Below, in pieces: positions 22,850 to 33,400 of a DNA stretch of 64,000 bases. Origin of the DNA: Rhypophila decipiens (Eukaryota; Ascomycota; Sordariomycetes; Sordariales; Naviculisporaceae); the NCBI GenBank assembly GCA_033297075.1, contig MU858196.1, positions 1 through 64,000 on the forward strand, read 5' to 3'. The notes under the pieces are model-generated. The model did no database searches. It was not told the origin of the DNA and saw only the letters and a program-made list of their open reading frames with translations. The position numbers were made by a program, and so were the translations under genes. Each line of letters opens with the position of its first letter. Position 1 is the first letter of the stretch.

Positions 22850-24350
22850 ATGTCTCTTCCTTCGCCGCCCTCGCCCAGAAACGACTTGCTCAAAGCAGAC
22901 TGGAAGACAAGACTCCCCAATACAGCCTTTGACTCTGTGACCCGATTCGTGAACCAGCATGGCGGTATGTCCATATGAATGATGGAAAAGTCGACGCAAA
23001 GTGGAAGATAATAGTCCTAATTTGGCATAACCAGTATACGGTGCAAGCAACGGCTATCTCCACCGTCTAAGCCCGCGAACCGGCTCGAGACTGAAAACGA
23101 TCTCCATTCGCAGCTCTAGGGTTGTACAGTTGACCGCACCTCCCAGCTCCTCTCAGCTCATCGTCGGTACAAGGGGTCGCGTCCTAGCGCTCGACCCAAT
23201 CTCTCTCTCGACGGTGTGGGAAACGGTACTGCCCCACGTCGGCGATACGAATGATGGGAATGTGTCTATCCTCCACCGTGTCCAAAACATCTCCGGCGGA
23301 GGTGCGCTCAGTCTCTACGCCGCATCCCTAGGCTATGTCTACCGCATCGATCCCTGGACCGGCACGATTGTGGCCAACAACTCCCTCCGAGGAGGGTGCT
23401 TTTACGAAGTCCGCCTTCGCATGGATACCTCGACATCGACGACGACGGCAGGGGGCGTCCTACTGGTAGGAACCCACGGCCGCGTCTATGCCCTCGACCC
23501 TTTTACCCTCGAAACAATCTGGCGAAGTAAATTGCCCTTGCCCACTCAAGACCCCAGCCAACCCGAATACCGCAAACGAGATTACTACCCAAAGGGGCAG
23601 ATCACCGACGTGCTCTGCGGGAGCAGCGCTGACACATCAAGCACCACCGCCGGCGAGACACGCACGCAAGTGCTGCACGCCTTTTGGCAAGGATACCACT
23701 TCCAGCTGACCAGACAAGACGGGACAGTCCTCAAACGGTCCTTGATGGGAAAGCTAATGACAAGCGACCTCAGCCTTACTCTCGACGACAATCCCAACAA
23801 GGGGGTATACATCATGGACAGGAGTTGCGGCGAAAGAATCTGCGCCTACATATGCAAGCGAGAGCAGTCCCTCAAGTGGACCTATCGCCACCAGGTCTTT
23901 TCCTCCTCGCGCCTCCACGGCACCGTGATACCAGGACAGAACGGCATGGCCTGGTTTTCAGAGCCGAATCGTGCCGTGCTGCTTGATAAAGAGGGAAAAG
24001 AGGTGGCAAGCCATCGCTTTGATGTCAGCTTTGGGAGGGATCGTCAGCCTCGGCTGGCTATTTACACTGACCAGACGGGGGATGGCGCCATCAGAAACGT
24101 TCTCATTGTCGGGATTTCTGGGCGTTGTGTAGCATTGGTGATACCGACGGATGTATTCAGACTTGATGGGCAGACCGCAGTCCAAACACAACTGTCACGG
24201 ATACCAGTTGAGCCATCTTTGGGGACTGGGGGCATGAAGATCTCGGAAACCGTTGGTCCTGATGTCATGGATACTGGAAGCGAAGAGAAGAATGATGCCC
24301 CGCCTTCTTACTTTAAGAGTCAGGAGGAATATAGGCGGTTGCCAAGGTAG
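22850..24350 (+). CDS. PQQ-like beta-propeller protein, paralogue 1
   Basis: Two exons, 22850-22964 and 23035-24350, giving 476 aa. The intron interrupts a codon right after the His-Gly that ends exon 1. Repeating blade-like motifs are visible: NGYLHRLSPRTG, GRVLALDPISLSTVW, LGYVYRIDPWTG and GRVYALDPFTLETIW. This alternation of a hydrophobic strand, then D-P/R-x-T-G, then a Trp is typical of quinoprotein alcohol-dehydrogenase-like (PQQ/WD-like) propellers. No signal peptide, transmembrane segment or catalytic module accompanies the propeller, so a scaffold or ligand-binding role is more likely than dehydrogenase activity. It is clearly related to the gene at 33401-34620, which has the same intron position and phase. 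Confidence 0.78.
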
Positions 24351-24706
24351 TTCATCATTGTTGATCGAATACAAGGGGCTTCTGCTTTTGGTGGTAAATT
24401 TCCAGGATACTTGAGATAGTCAATGACAGTGATTGTACCTGACTTTGGGTAGAGGTGGCATGAGTCCCGCAGGTGACATATAATACAACAGCACTCAAGA
24501 CGGACATTGCAAATGGTGGGTCTGAAGAGGTAGGAAATGTTTGCACCAGAAAAGACAGAACCCAAGTAAAGCCGCTCGGAGATGGATATAAAAGAACGAA
24601 AACAATAAGGCATGCTTGCTAAGTACAATATGGAAACAACAAAACTACTACAAAAACATCAGTGTGGGCATCATTACTACTCCCTGCCCGAGCCCCGAGT
24701 AGAAGG
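24351..24706. other. Convergent spacer, no gene
   Basis: About 355 bp between the 3' end of the propeller gene (+) and the end of the in-frame extension downstream of the Vam7-like gene (-). No feature beyond expected 3' untranslated sequence. Confidence 0.5.
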
Positions 24707-25228
24707 CTAAGGCGGCGGTTGCCCAAGCAAGAGCATGCCCAGCTCAACCACCCACGCCAAGCCCTCTGACACTTTACCCAGGATCCACTTCAACACCACA
24801 AAGCCATGCATGCCCGTCAAGACGCACCGAACGATGAGCAACAAGACGGCATCAGTGATACCGCCATTAGCTGCATCGCCATTGTCCCTAACAACCACAA
24901 CACCACCAACGCCCTCTCCAACAGTACGGCCGCCTCCCATTCCTCGTAGTTCATCGCCGTCCTCCAGCAAGTCCGTTTCTGTTTCTGGAACCATGACTTC
25001 CTCCTTGGTGTTCGCATCTACACCAACGTCCTCAATCTTGCTCCCTTTCTCCTCCTCAGACTCCAGCTCAACCTCCTCCTCCTCATACCCCGAGTCAGAA
25101 GGCGAAACCGAGCGAGAAACAGAAACAGACCCACCAGCAGACGAGGCACCATCATGTTGAACTTCTTCCTCCTCTTCTTCTCCATCCTCCTCTTGGTGAA
25201 TCCCAGAACTAGAAGGCGGCCCGCCCCG
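24707..25228 (-). other. In-frame 173-codon extension beyond the Vam7-like stop
   Basis: Directly after the UGA stop of the Vam7-like gene, the same frame stays open for 173 codons and ends in TAA-type termination at 24707-24709. The first two-thirds are Ser-, Glu- and Gly-rich with acidic runs. The last third is hydrophobic (segments around VLLLIVRCVL and VVELGMLLL) and could be membrane-inserting. The codon after the stop is CGG; UGA-CGG is a known leaky context in some plant viral replicase genes. An internal ATG at 24994 could also start a separate 95-aa frame. Caution: another minus frame (25018-25440) and a plus frame (24735-25160) are open here too, so the region is stop-poor in general. 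Whether any of this is translated is unknown. Confidence 0.35.
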
Positions 25229-26386
25229 TCAAAGTCTCTTAACCCTCGTATTCGCAACAACCATCTTCTTGCCCAACACATCGACATCCTGATCCAACCC
25301 GTTGAGCAGATCAATATGTCTCCTGACCTCGTCGTCAATGGCAAGGCCCATCTCCTTTTGCCTCCTGACAATCCTGGCAAGCGCCTCGACATCCGACTCT
25401 TGTTCGTTGAGGATATTTCTCTGCAGCTGCAAAACCCCATCGTTATCCAGCTCCCGCGTTTTATCCGTCTCGGGAAGCGGTGCGCCTAGCACTCGTCCAC
25501 CCCCAAATCTCGATGCCCCTGCTCCGAAGCCACTACTTCCCGCCGTGGCTGTCCCCGCCGTCCCTTGGCCCCCGTCCCCGCCATCTCCCTCTCTCCCCGA
25601 CTGAAACCCAGCAAGCGAACTGATATCCCTCTCCAACTCATCCCTCTTGTTTCGCGCAGTATTCAACAAATCTCCTCTCCTCCTGTGTTCCCCCTCGCCA
25701 ATCTTGCCCTGCTCCTTCAACACCTTCAACCCCTCCCCAAGCGCAACCAACAAACTGCCCGCCTTGATCAGCTCCCTTTTCGCCGCAGCCCCGGCCTCGA
25801 TTCTCGTTCCATTCTCAGTGGCATTATCCCTCCTCCCCAGCGCCTTCCTCGCCTCATGCAGCGCACCCTGCATCTCACGATGGAGATCCAACCATGTAGT
25901 GGGGTGACTCGCCGCTATGAGGTTGTTTTCTTTCAGCCCGATAGCAGGTAATCTCGCCGCTGCGGCCCTGTAATCCAGACTTACTCCCGACGCACTAGCT
26001 TGGCTTGCACTTGCTCCGCCCCCTCCACCAGGGAGGTTCAAGAATGCTCGCCAGGCAGAAGTATCCCGCCACCTTCGGTCGGGCGGCTCGGCGATAGCGC
26101 GGAGGTATGCTTCCAACTGGACGCGCCGTTGTTCGGTCAACTCGGGGGAGGAGACAGTTGATTTGAACCAGCTCTTCTTGGGCAGTGGTGCTGGCGGAGG
26201 AGAACCGACTAGAGAAGTAAGTTGTGCGTGGAGGGCTACGAAATCCGAGTAGCGCTTTTGGACGACGAACGAGCGGAGGGGCAGGCGCAGGGTTATGTTG
26301 TAGAGTGTGAATGGTTTCGAGTTTGACGAGGCGTCGGGTTGGGAGGTTGAGGTTGTTGGGATGGATATCTCGGCCGGAGGTGCCAT
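25229..26386 (-). CDS. vam7: Vam7-like vacuolar SNARE (PX domain plus Qc-SNARE)
   Basis: A single exon of 385 aa. ATG 26386 is used, since no ATG precedes it in the open frame. Residues about 20-120 form a PX domain: the strand-rich start, then RYSDFVALHAQL, the Pro-rich loop (PPPAPLPKKSWF) and a helix with RRVQLEAYLRAIA. PX domains bind phosphatidylinositol 3-phosphate. The C-terminal 60 residues are a Qc-SNARE helix with heptad spacing, containing LQRNILNEQESDVEALARI and the zero-layer Gln region. The middle is helical with a Gly-rich linker. Yeast Vam7 is a soluble SNARE that acts with the HOPS complex in vacuole fusion and has the same domain order. The frame continues past its UGA stop (see the separate entry). 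Confidence 0.88.
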   Translation of the reverse strand: MAPPAEISIPTTSTSQPDASSNSKPFTLYNITLRLPLRSFVVQKRYSDFVALHAQLTSLVGSPPPAPLPKKSWFKSTVSSPELTEQRRVQLEAYLRAIAEPPDRRWRDTSAWRAFLNLPGGGGGASASQASASGVSLDYRAAAARLPAIGLKENNLIAASHPTTWLDLHREMQGALHEARKALGRRDNATENGTRIEAGAAAKRELIKAGSLLVALGEGLKVLKEQGKIGEGEHRRRGDLLNTARNKRDELERDISSLAGFQSGREGDGGDGGQGTAGTATAGSSGFGAGASRFGGGRVLGAPLPETDKTRELDNDGVLQLQRNILNEQESDVEALARIVRRQKEMGLAIDDEVRRHIDLLNGLDQDVDVLGKKMVVANTRVKRL

Positions 26387-27747
26387 TTTGGCGGTGTTTG
26401 TCGGGCTTGACAAACTATATCAGCAGTTCAATATGTAACCTTCTTGTCGTTGAGGTTTTGCTCTTCCAAGTATGCCGACTTTATTTGTTTACTGTCGTTG
26501 AAGTTGCTACCATCCGATCGGCGCAATGTTCGTTATGATGTGGTTTTTGTCGAATCGAAATCGGGGAGTAACCAGGACGGTGTTGAGTCGTGGCTAGAGA
26601 CGCACTCCAGATAATATGGAACCTCGGTCTGTTGTTGTGGTCGGGTTCGTGACTTGCGTTCTCGAAAACAAGCCTGGGAGCAACTGCGTCACTGGGTCTT
26701 GGGCTGCATCACCGACCGAGCAGGGATCTCGTGGGGTCGCGCTGTGATGTTGCCGATCGGGATCTCCAGGCTCCAGCGCACTAACCTGACACCGGCAAGC
26801 TCAGTTGTGGATGTCTAAGCGAAAGGATTCGGATTTTGGAAAATAAAGGAGAGACTGTAAACTGGTATCTTGGAGAACTGGTACGAAATTATTACAAGAG
26901 GAAAAAGGAGGTGCAGGAGAGGATGAAAGGTACGGAGTAGTGCAAATGATATCACTCTCTCCGAGCTGAGTGGTCCCGGCCATTGGTCAGCTGCTCCCTG
27001 TCAGCTGGCCGGACGGAAACAGCCCTGCAAAAGGATGGTGGCAGGGACGGGTTCGGGTGGTGCCGAGGAACCCGAGTTAGGCGCCTGACCAAAACTTTGG
27101 AGATGAAGAAGGGGCTGAACACCCAACTCGTCGAACAGTTAAACCAAAACATGAGTGACGGAAATTGGAAATATATTCCCAGCTGTTATTTGTCAGGTAG
27201 AATCGTGGATTAACCCAGCTCATTCTTTACCGCATGAACACGTCAGCCCGCTGATGCAAGTCTGTCCCAACAAATCTCATCAACGGTTCACAACCAATCC
27301 TATCAGGCACCAGAGTTTCTGGCCAAAGTCCAGAGGATTGGAGTTATTCCTTAGCGGGATAATCTATCATCAAGTCTTCATAAAACATTTCGGGTGTAAT
27401 GATACCTGCGCGACAGCTATGCTAAAACCGTCCAGGGCTTCCATGGGAAGAAGAGAAAAAGACCACCGCAACTCAAGAAGAAAAAGAAAAAAGCCGAGTC
27501 GAGTGCCGAAGAGTGATAAAGATAGAGGCTGAAGCCTATACCAAAACACGCCCCAAGCAGCTCCTCGGCTCAAGGTATTGTCAACCGGTATATTCCTCCC
27601 ACAGTTGGTATCTGATGTGGCCATGTAATGATGTCCTGCCTCCTTCAGTCGCTGAATTTATATTCCATCCGACAGGCTCTACCACGCACGAGCTCAGCGG
27701 TGGCTCCCGCCCCTTTTGTCGTTATTTCTGTCGACGAGCCTGGCCCC
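26387..27747. other. Intergenic, no gene seen
   Basis: The Vam7-like promoter lies at the left. The remainder holds small open stretches on both strands without domain similarity. The stretch 27440-27500 is purine-rich (AGAAAAAG-type), which explains some open frames there. No gene is supported. Confidence 0.5.
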
Positions 27748-28699
27748 TTAGAACGTCTCTTGGTCGTCCAGTTGTTCTCCATCGGGGATCTCGAATCCCT
27801 CCTCAGTCGAATAGAGGATGGTCTGGATCTGCTTGACAAGCCCATCTTCTTGTTTCTCGAGTTCTGGGTCCTCGTCGACGGCCTGCTGGACGAGCAATTC
27901 GATGTCCCGCAGCTTGCTGAAGTAAAAGTCTCGCTCGCGTTCCAGCCCCACCACCGTCTCTTTGAGTGTGTTGTTCTCGGCCTGGAGAGCAGCGCTGGCC
28001 GCACCGCCGCCAGCACCAGCCTTGGCGACGCGAGGACCGGTAGTGGGTGTGGTGCCACCGGGACGTCTGGCCGCCGCGCTGCCCGTCGCGCGAGGAGCCG
28101 CGCCACCACCGGGCGGAAGGGAACCGCCCTTTCTGCGGCCAACAGCATCGTAATCGCCTCCCGGGTAGTACTGATCCCAGAACCTCTTTGTCCATTGGAG
28201 AAACTCCAGGTTATCCTGCATTTTGCACTTGACGAGGCTCTCGACGGGGATTGTCTTCTCGATGTGGTGCTTTGTGAACGTGTCTGGACAGCGAGGGAGG
28301 TTAGCGGGGCACAAAAATAAAGGATGGGTACCAGGCTGTGGAGCAACTCACTTTGAAGGATCTTGAAGTTCTGGATGTAGGCATATTCCGTGTTGACATT
28401 AAACTTGACACGAGACATGGCTACATCTAGGAAGATGCTGTCGTACACCTGACAGAGCGCAGCGCTGTTTGGAACCGTGGTTTAGTACAAACATGACGCG
28501 AAAGAGGGGTAGCAACAGTTATCGACAACTTACCCGGTGCCGCATTGTTCGACTTTTGTGACGTTGAGCTGGAGGAGGCTGTTCAGCCATTGTAGCAGTT
28601 CTTGTCTAGAGCAGAAAGTTCAGTTAGGCATCGGTCGCGAGGGTTTGGGGTGGCCCGAAACGCGCCCGGGGGAGTGCAAACGCACCTTGATTCACCCAT
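27748..28699 (-). CDS. EB1/Bim1/Mal3 microtubule plus-end-binding protein
   Basis: Four exons: 28699-28686 (only 14 nt), 28605-28534, 28464-28352 and 28283-27748, giving 244 aa. All joins keep the frame and have good donors and acceptors. The N-terminal calponin-homology domain begins QELLQWLN, continues through KVEQCGTGAALCQVYDSIF and the strongly conserved FNVNTEYAYIQNFKILQ, and ends near FWDQYYPGGDYDAVGRR. A basic Gly/Ala/Pro linker follows, then the EB1 coiled-coil domain with LERERDFYFSKLRDIELL. EB1 proteins track growing microtubule ends and recruit partners. The C-terminus lacks the animal EEY tail, as is usual in fungi. The tiny first exon is easily missed by gene finders. Confidence 0.92.
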
Positions 28700-30123
28700 T
28701 TTGACTGGACTTGCGTGCGTTTCGAAATGGAGGGAAACGATGCGGAAGCGATGCGGTTGGTCTCGATCTATGCGATGAAGGTGGTCGAGTACTGTGCGCG
28801 AGTTCGAAAGGTGAAATCAAGCGGGAGAACTTGGACAGGCAGTGGCGTTGGCGAGAAGTTTGGAAAACAAAAGTCCAACTTTTTTTTAGGTTGGTCGGAA
28901 GGTGTACAAGGTGACCGTTGATGTTCCTTCCCGCCCAGAGGGAAATCAAAAATCGGGCGTCGGCCAATCAACCGTGGTGGGGGTTTGGCGGGGCGGAGGG
29001 GTGATGTTGATGTCGCCGGGGTGGATTTGGCCAGTGGCCGGACACTGCCAAGCGCCAAGATGCCACTGCACGTGACTGTTCCATCTCAGCCAAGAATTCG
29101 GACAGGGAATTGATAATCAGAAGCACACCGCGGCCCACCAGACTCTGTCAAACATTACCTAACCAAGTTCGCTGTGAAGTCGCTGTCAATGGTTTTCCGA
29201 AGATTTTGACTAAGAGAATTAGAAAGAGCGATTACTTATGCTGTTCATAAGTACTTATAGACCGATCTCAAATCATCTTCGCAGATGACTCCCGGGCCTC
29301 GGGCCGTTGCGTATATCAACAGTGCCAAGAAAACCCCTTTTCGAGACTCCATCGTTGTCTGGCAACGGTCCAAGCATGTAAATAAAGGCCCAGTTACTCG
29401 AACCTTTGAGTAAATAACCCAAATATCGCTGGCGCACCGTGAGCTACGATCGTAGAGAGGTCTTGCATCTCGAGAGGTTATCAAGTTTTGCATACCCGAG
29501 GAACGACTTTAACGAACCTCCTGCCCAAACCAGTCTCGATTACATAATCACGGAGCTGGTATTGCTGACACCAATCCTTGGTACAACAGGGCAAAACTTT
29601 GACATTAACACCCGGTCGGGCATTGGAGCTTTTTGTTACTTGACTGCAGAATCTGACACCAAAAATAAATTCAACATGTTGGATTTCTTTCAACATCAAA
29701 CACCAAGAGATATGCATTGGACGATTTGAGCGTTGCCTGGTCTTGGGGAGCTGAACATAAAGGCGCCTTCATTTGATAGAGTTCCGCCATTCTCCTTGAA
29801 TACCAGACTAGGGCTCACTGTGGCAGCCACTGGTGTCAGAGGTGCCGTCATATTGTACCTCGGCCACCGAGCCCATCAGAACTCTGCTGGCCTTTTCGGT
29901 GCCCATCTCGGCCGCTTCTGCATCGATGAGAAGGCTCCAGACTAATCTTTTCATAGGGAACTGACGATATATATCCGACATGACAATCCAGAAGTTGATA
30001 ATATGTTCCTTCCATACCACAGACCTATCATATCTAGAGCCAGAAATCCTTGCCCCCCCGTGCTAGGCTGAAGGCTTTGTCATCCAGATTTTTCCACCTG
30101 CCTGTATTCCTGATCGCAAAGTG
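28700..30123. other. Intergenic, no gene seen
   Basis: The EB1 promoter (about 28700-29100, including a poly-T run near 28880) and AT-rich sequence. Small frames on both strands lack recognisable composition. No feature is supported. Confidence 0.5.
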
Positions 30124-30869
30124 ATGTCCACCGACGGCCCGCGACATGACCCAACCAAGATATGGACCACCCTCCTGACGAACCGGGCGTATTTCCGCTC
30201 AGTTCATGCTCTGGACCACGACCTCCGAAAGAGCATGTCGAAATACCAGCTCAAAGTCATGATCACCCGTAATCTCGAAGCCGATACCGAGATTATGGAA
30301 TACTTTGCCAATGCCGGGATCTCCACGATCGTTATCAGCCAGACCCAACCTACCCGGAGAGACGGCAAAATGACCAAGGGAACATGGGAGAAACTTGCGC
30401 CGTGGGCAATGACCGACTATGAAGTTCGTCAATATCCCTCCTTTTCCCTGTTATCGGGCATCAGACTCGTGACTCATGCAAAGCAGAGAATTGTCTTCAT
30501 CGAGAACGGACATAGCATGCGACGCAACGTCGACGAGCTCATGACCATAACCCTTCCCGAATTTGAACGTGGCATGGTACTAGGCACCAAACCCGCATGC
30601 ACCTGCAGCCTAGGGATTTCGGCCCATTGCCCTAAAGACCAGTATGTCGCAGCCATTTCCAATCTCTCAATGTCTCCTCGATCTAACCAGAGCCATCATT
30701 TATTGATAGGACCCCCGAGACCTGCGTATATGCCCGTCTGGCAGCCAAAGAAACCCGCAGATCGTACCTCATCCTCGACTCGAGAACAGTGGTTTTGCAG
30801 GTCTGCGAAGCCCAAGTCGAGCTCCTAACTTGGTTTCCAGCCATCTTATTAAGTGATATACTGCTATGA
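30124..30869 (+). pseudogene. Family 8-type glycosyltransferase pseudogene
   Basis: The first half aligns by eye with galactinol-synthase/glycogenin-like GT8 enzymes: WTTLLTNRAYFRSV, then GTWEKLAPWAMTDYE, then RNVDELM, then ACTCSLG and the start of the region that carries the conserved Tyr-Gly-Asn-Ser motif. An intron is apparent after the TDYE codon (about 30424-30486), but its donor is a weak GTTCGT. The catalytic DxD that binds Mn-UDP-sugar should lie just before RRNVDEL; here it reads IENGHS, so both acidic residues are lost. Near 30705-30715 the family-like sequence jumps to another frame (SRTVVLQ, LLTWF), and homology ends near 30869 well short of the normal C-terminus. A dead, truncated gene. 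Confidence 0.75.
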
Positions 30870-31263
30870 TTGCCATGGACAAACCTCACTTGAAAAATTG
30901 TGTTATATTTGTTCTTACTCTGAGGATTCGTGGACGGTGGTACTATCTATGACCGTGGAATTTCATTTGAGGATTTCCGGGTGGGCTGGCGACAGCATAA
31001 AACACATAATATTTACTTGACAATATTTGTTCTTGATGAATATGTTACTATCATATCCAGGTATATATATCATCATGAGGACCAGCTAGGTGTTCATCTA
31101 TGTTCCGCTTTGAACATAGTAGTACACCCTTTTAGTAACGTGAAGCAGCATTGCATGGAAGTTTAGTTGAGCCAGAACAGTTTGCTGTCATTGTCAATAA
31201 CCAATTTTGGTTTTATTGCTTATCTTGGCTTTTGTCTGGCCGAGTGCTCTGTTCTTCTCTTTA

Positions 31264-31645
31264 GGCCCAGATCGGAGCCTTCTGGGCCAGATTCTATCTG
31301 GTCAGAAAGGTACAATTGGAAAAAGTGGGGTCGTAGCACAAGTACCTCCAATCTGGTCGGGTCGCCAGTCTGGAATTCAGCTTTTTCTGAATTCCAGACT
31401 GGTGGCAGACTGGTGAGTTTTGCTCTGTTTTCGGAGGAAAAAAGCCATAAAAAGCCATAAAAAGCCACTTGTGGAGAAGGGTACAAAGGCCTTCAGATGT
31501 TCGCCAGATTGCGGTGACTTTTGCTCCACAATGCTCCACAATAGCTGTAATTTCAACTGTTTTGACTTTTTTGTGGCTTATTACTGGCAGTTATCTGGCC
31601 TAACCTGGAATCTGACGACTGGCCAGATGGGCTCCGATCAGGGCC
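31264..31645. mobile_element. MITE, PIF/Harbinger-like
   Basis: A 382-bp element. Its ends are inverted repeats of about 27 bp: the left starts GGCCCAGATCGGAGCC and the right, on the opposite strand, starts GGCCCTGATCGGAGCC. The flanks carry a 3-bp TTA direct repeat (31261-31263 and 31646-31648). TTA/TAA duplications with GG-starting ends are characteristic of PIF/Harbinger elements. No transposase is encoded. The interior holds a strong hairpin at 31365-31402 and a short tandem AAAAAGCCAT unit. Confidence 0.72.
31365..31402. repeat. Perfect 16-bp hairpin inside the MITE
   Basis: Left arm CCAGTCTGGAATTCAG (31365-31380), six-base loop, and the exact reverse complement at 31387-31402. It can fold as cruciform DNA or an RNA hairpin. 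Confidence 0.85.
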
Positions 31646-32572
31646 TTATCGACACTTAATTCACTCCAGAATGTGAGGATACCTATTGTCCGCAGTCCTA
31701 CATCAAAATGAGGATCGGATTTCGGATTGTTTTATAATGTCTATCGGAGTTCAAATCCGTGTCTCGCGGATCATGGAGAATGGTATGCGAGTAACATCTG
31801 AGTAACATCTCAGCGAGACATGTGACCAAATTAAAAGATTGCACAGCATTAGAGGCAAGTGAGACTGTTAAAAAAAAATGATACGACGTGGGGGATCATG
31901 GTGTAGAGATATCCTGTGATGGTATCATCTTCTTATGAACGGAAGGTGCTTCAATCCTGCTTGTTATGTTGTGGTTTCGAGACAAGAAAGTTACCATACA
32001 AACCCACCGGCCAACAGGTAACCAACCCAAAGCCCAATGGGCTCATGAAATGGGTTTTGCCGCCTTCCACAATGAGCCTAAAGTTGTGATACCTGGAAAA
32101 GAGCAAACGAGAAGAGATAGTCAATGGTTGGGTCGCGTCTGTCCCAGGTCCGTATGCGTTCCACCCGTTCCGTGGTACGCAGTCAACGAGGCTCGTCGCT
32201 GGGTATGAGAGAAACTTGGGGAAAACGGAAATAAGAGCGCAACGGAGACGGTATCTGCCTCGGAAACGCACATTTGGCACAATCGGAAGGGTAACTGCAG
32301 CGACTCGTTAATTATCTTGATTTGAAGAGGCACCCTGTATCTGGTACTCAGGAGACCTCTGAGCAGTTGATCCCGCCATCGGGACCGGAAAGCAGCATGG
32401 GATTAGTATGATACTTAACCCCTTCTTTTTCCCACAGCCGACTGTTGAGACCCCCTCTCCCAACTCCCAGCTATACAGTCTTCCTCATACATATCATCCT
32501 CTTATACGAAAGACGGCCGGGACTTTAAACACGGTCCCGAACACCTCTCAAAGCTGTTGAGCCTCCGCCAGA

Positions 32573-32905
32573 ATGCAGCTCCCCTTGATCCTGAACACCC
32601 TCCTGACAGCCTGTATCATCGTATCAGCATGCAAATGTGTGGGCAGCAAGGACCTAACCCGAGCATGTTGCCGGTGCGGCGCAGGCGTCATCGCCGACAG
32701 CGAGGATTGTCCTGCTTGGAAGATTGCGCAGCGACTGAGCAATTTTGCCAACTGCTGCCGTGAGCTCGGGGCAATATCTGACTGCCCCTGTCCCGTCGGA
32801 TGCGTCGTTGCCGAGAAGAACCCCCTGCGGATTGCCGCCGGCCTGAAGCCCCTGTCCGAGGAAGAGGCCAAGGCAATTGCCGAGAGTTATCTGGTACAGG
32901 CTTGA
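32573..32905 (+). CDS. Small secreted cysteine-rich protein (candidate effector)
   Basis: A single exon of 110 aa. The N-terminus (MQLPLILNTLLTACIIVSA) is a good signal peptide, with cleavage expected near residue 19. The mature part is rich in cysteine: Cys at 20, 22, 32, 33, 35, 46, 61, 62, 71, 73 and 77, with pairs CC at 32-33 and 61-62 and the motif CPCPVGC. An acidic helix-like tail without Cys follows. The odd number of mature cysteines depends on the cleavage site. No known family was recognised; it is not an obvious hydrophobin, whose eight-Cys spacing differs. Small secreted Cys-rich proteins of fungi are often effectors or antimicrobial proteins, which is only a category-level inference. 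Confidence 0.7.
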   Translation: MQLPLILNTLLTACIIVSACKCVGSKDLTRACCRCGAGVIADSEDCPAWKIAQRLSNFANCCRELGAISDCPCPVGCVVAEKNPLRIAAGLKPLSEEEAKAIAESYLVQA

Positions 32906-33400
32906 TCATTGATGCAGTAGGTTGATGAGCACTCATAACTAGACTAAATATTTCTCGGGCTGACGATGCCAATATGCTCCAGACTTTAAGCGGCCAAATC
33001 AAGTTGCCTCGATGGCGCGGATTTGATGTGTTTGGATAACCTGGGTTTTAAGGGGAAATGCGCCGGACAAGATAAAACAAATAATGCCGGATTCCTGTGT
33101 AAGACGTTGGATTGAGAGTTAAGCGGACCAACGTCTCCTCATGTGCTTGAGAATGTAGATTATCGTTGAATTGTGGGTATAGACTTTAGTTGGGGGAGAC
33201 ATCGTGTGCCCGATGAAAGTTAATTGTTGCCATATGACCATCGGCAACGCCGAAAAGAGATGCCGCCCCTTCACACATAATACACATTCCACAAATATCC
33301 CAACTGTGTCCCTTCCCCGCGTATCTTCTTCCTATCTTCCTATCCTCGAATAATATTCACTCAGCGTCAAGCCTCAACGTTGGGGGCTCCTGCAAAAGAC
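32906..33400. other. Intergenic, no gene seen
   Basis: The 3' flank of the small secreted protein and the promoter of the second propeller gene. A pyrimidine-rich stretch at about 33300-33350 precedes the start codon. Confidence 0.5.

Larger units (their letters stand above)
30870..32572. other. AT-rich intergenic region with a MITE
   Basis: No gene is supported. It contains the inverted-repeat element at 31264-31645 and a purine run at 31871-31879. Sequence from 32400 to 32572 is the likely promoter of the small secreted protein; a pyrimidine-rich tract precedes its start, as is usual for fungal promoters. Confidence 0.5.

Noticed and set aside
24735..25160. Plus-strand Ser/Thr/Pro-rich open frame of 141 codons
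   Set aside because: Composition is the complement of the acidic/Ser-rich minus frame; no start context or domain supports it.
31740..31775. B-box-like GTTCAAATCC suggesting a tRNA
   Set aside because: The flanking T-stem does not pair and no A-box or anticodon arm is visible upstream.
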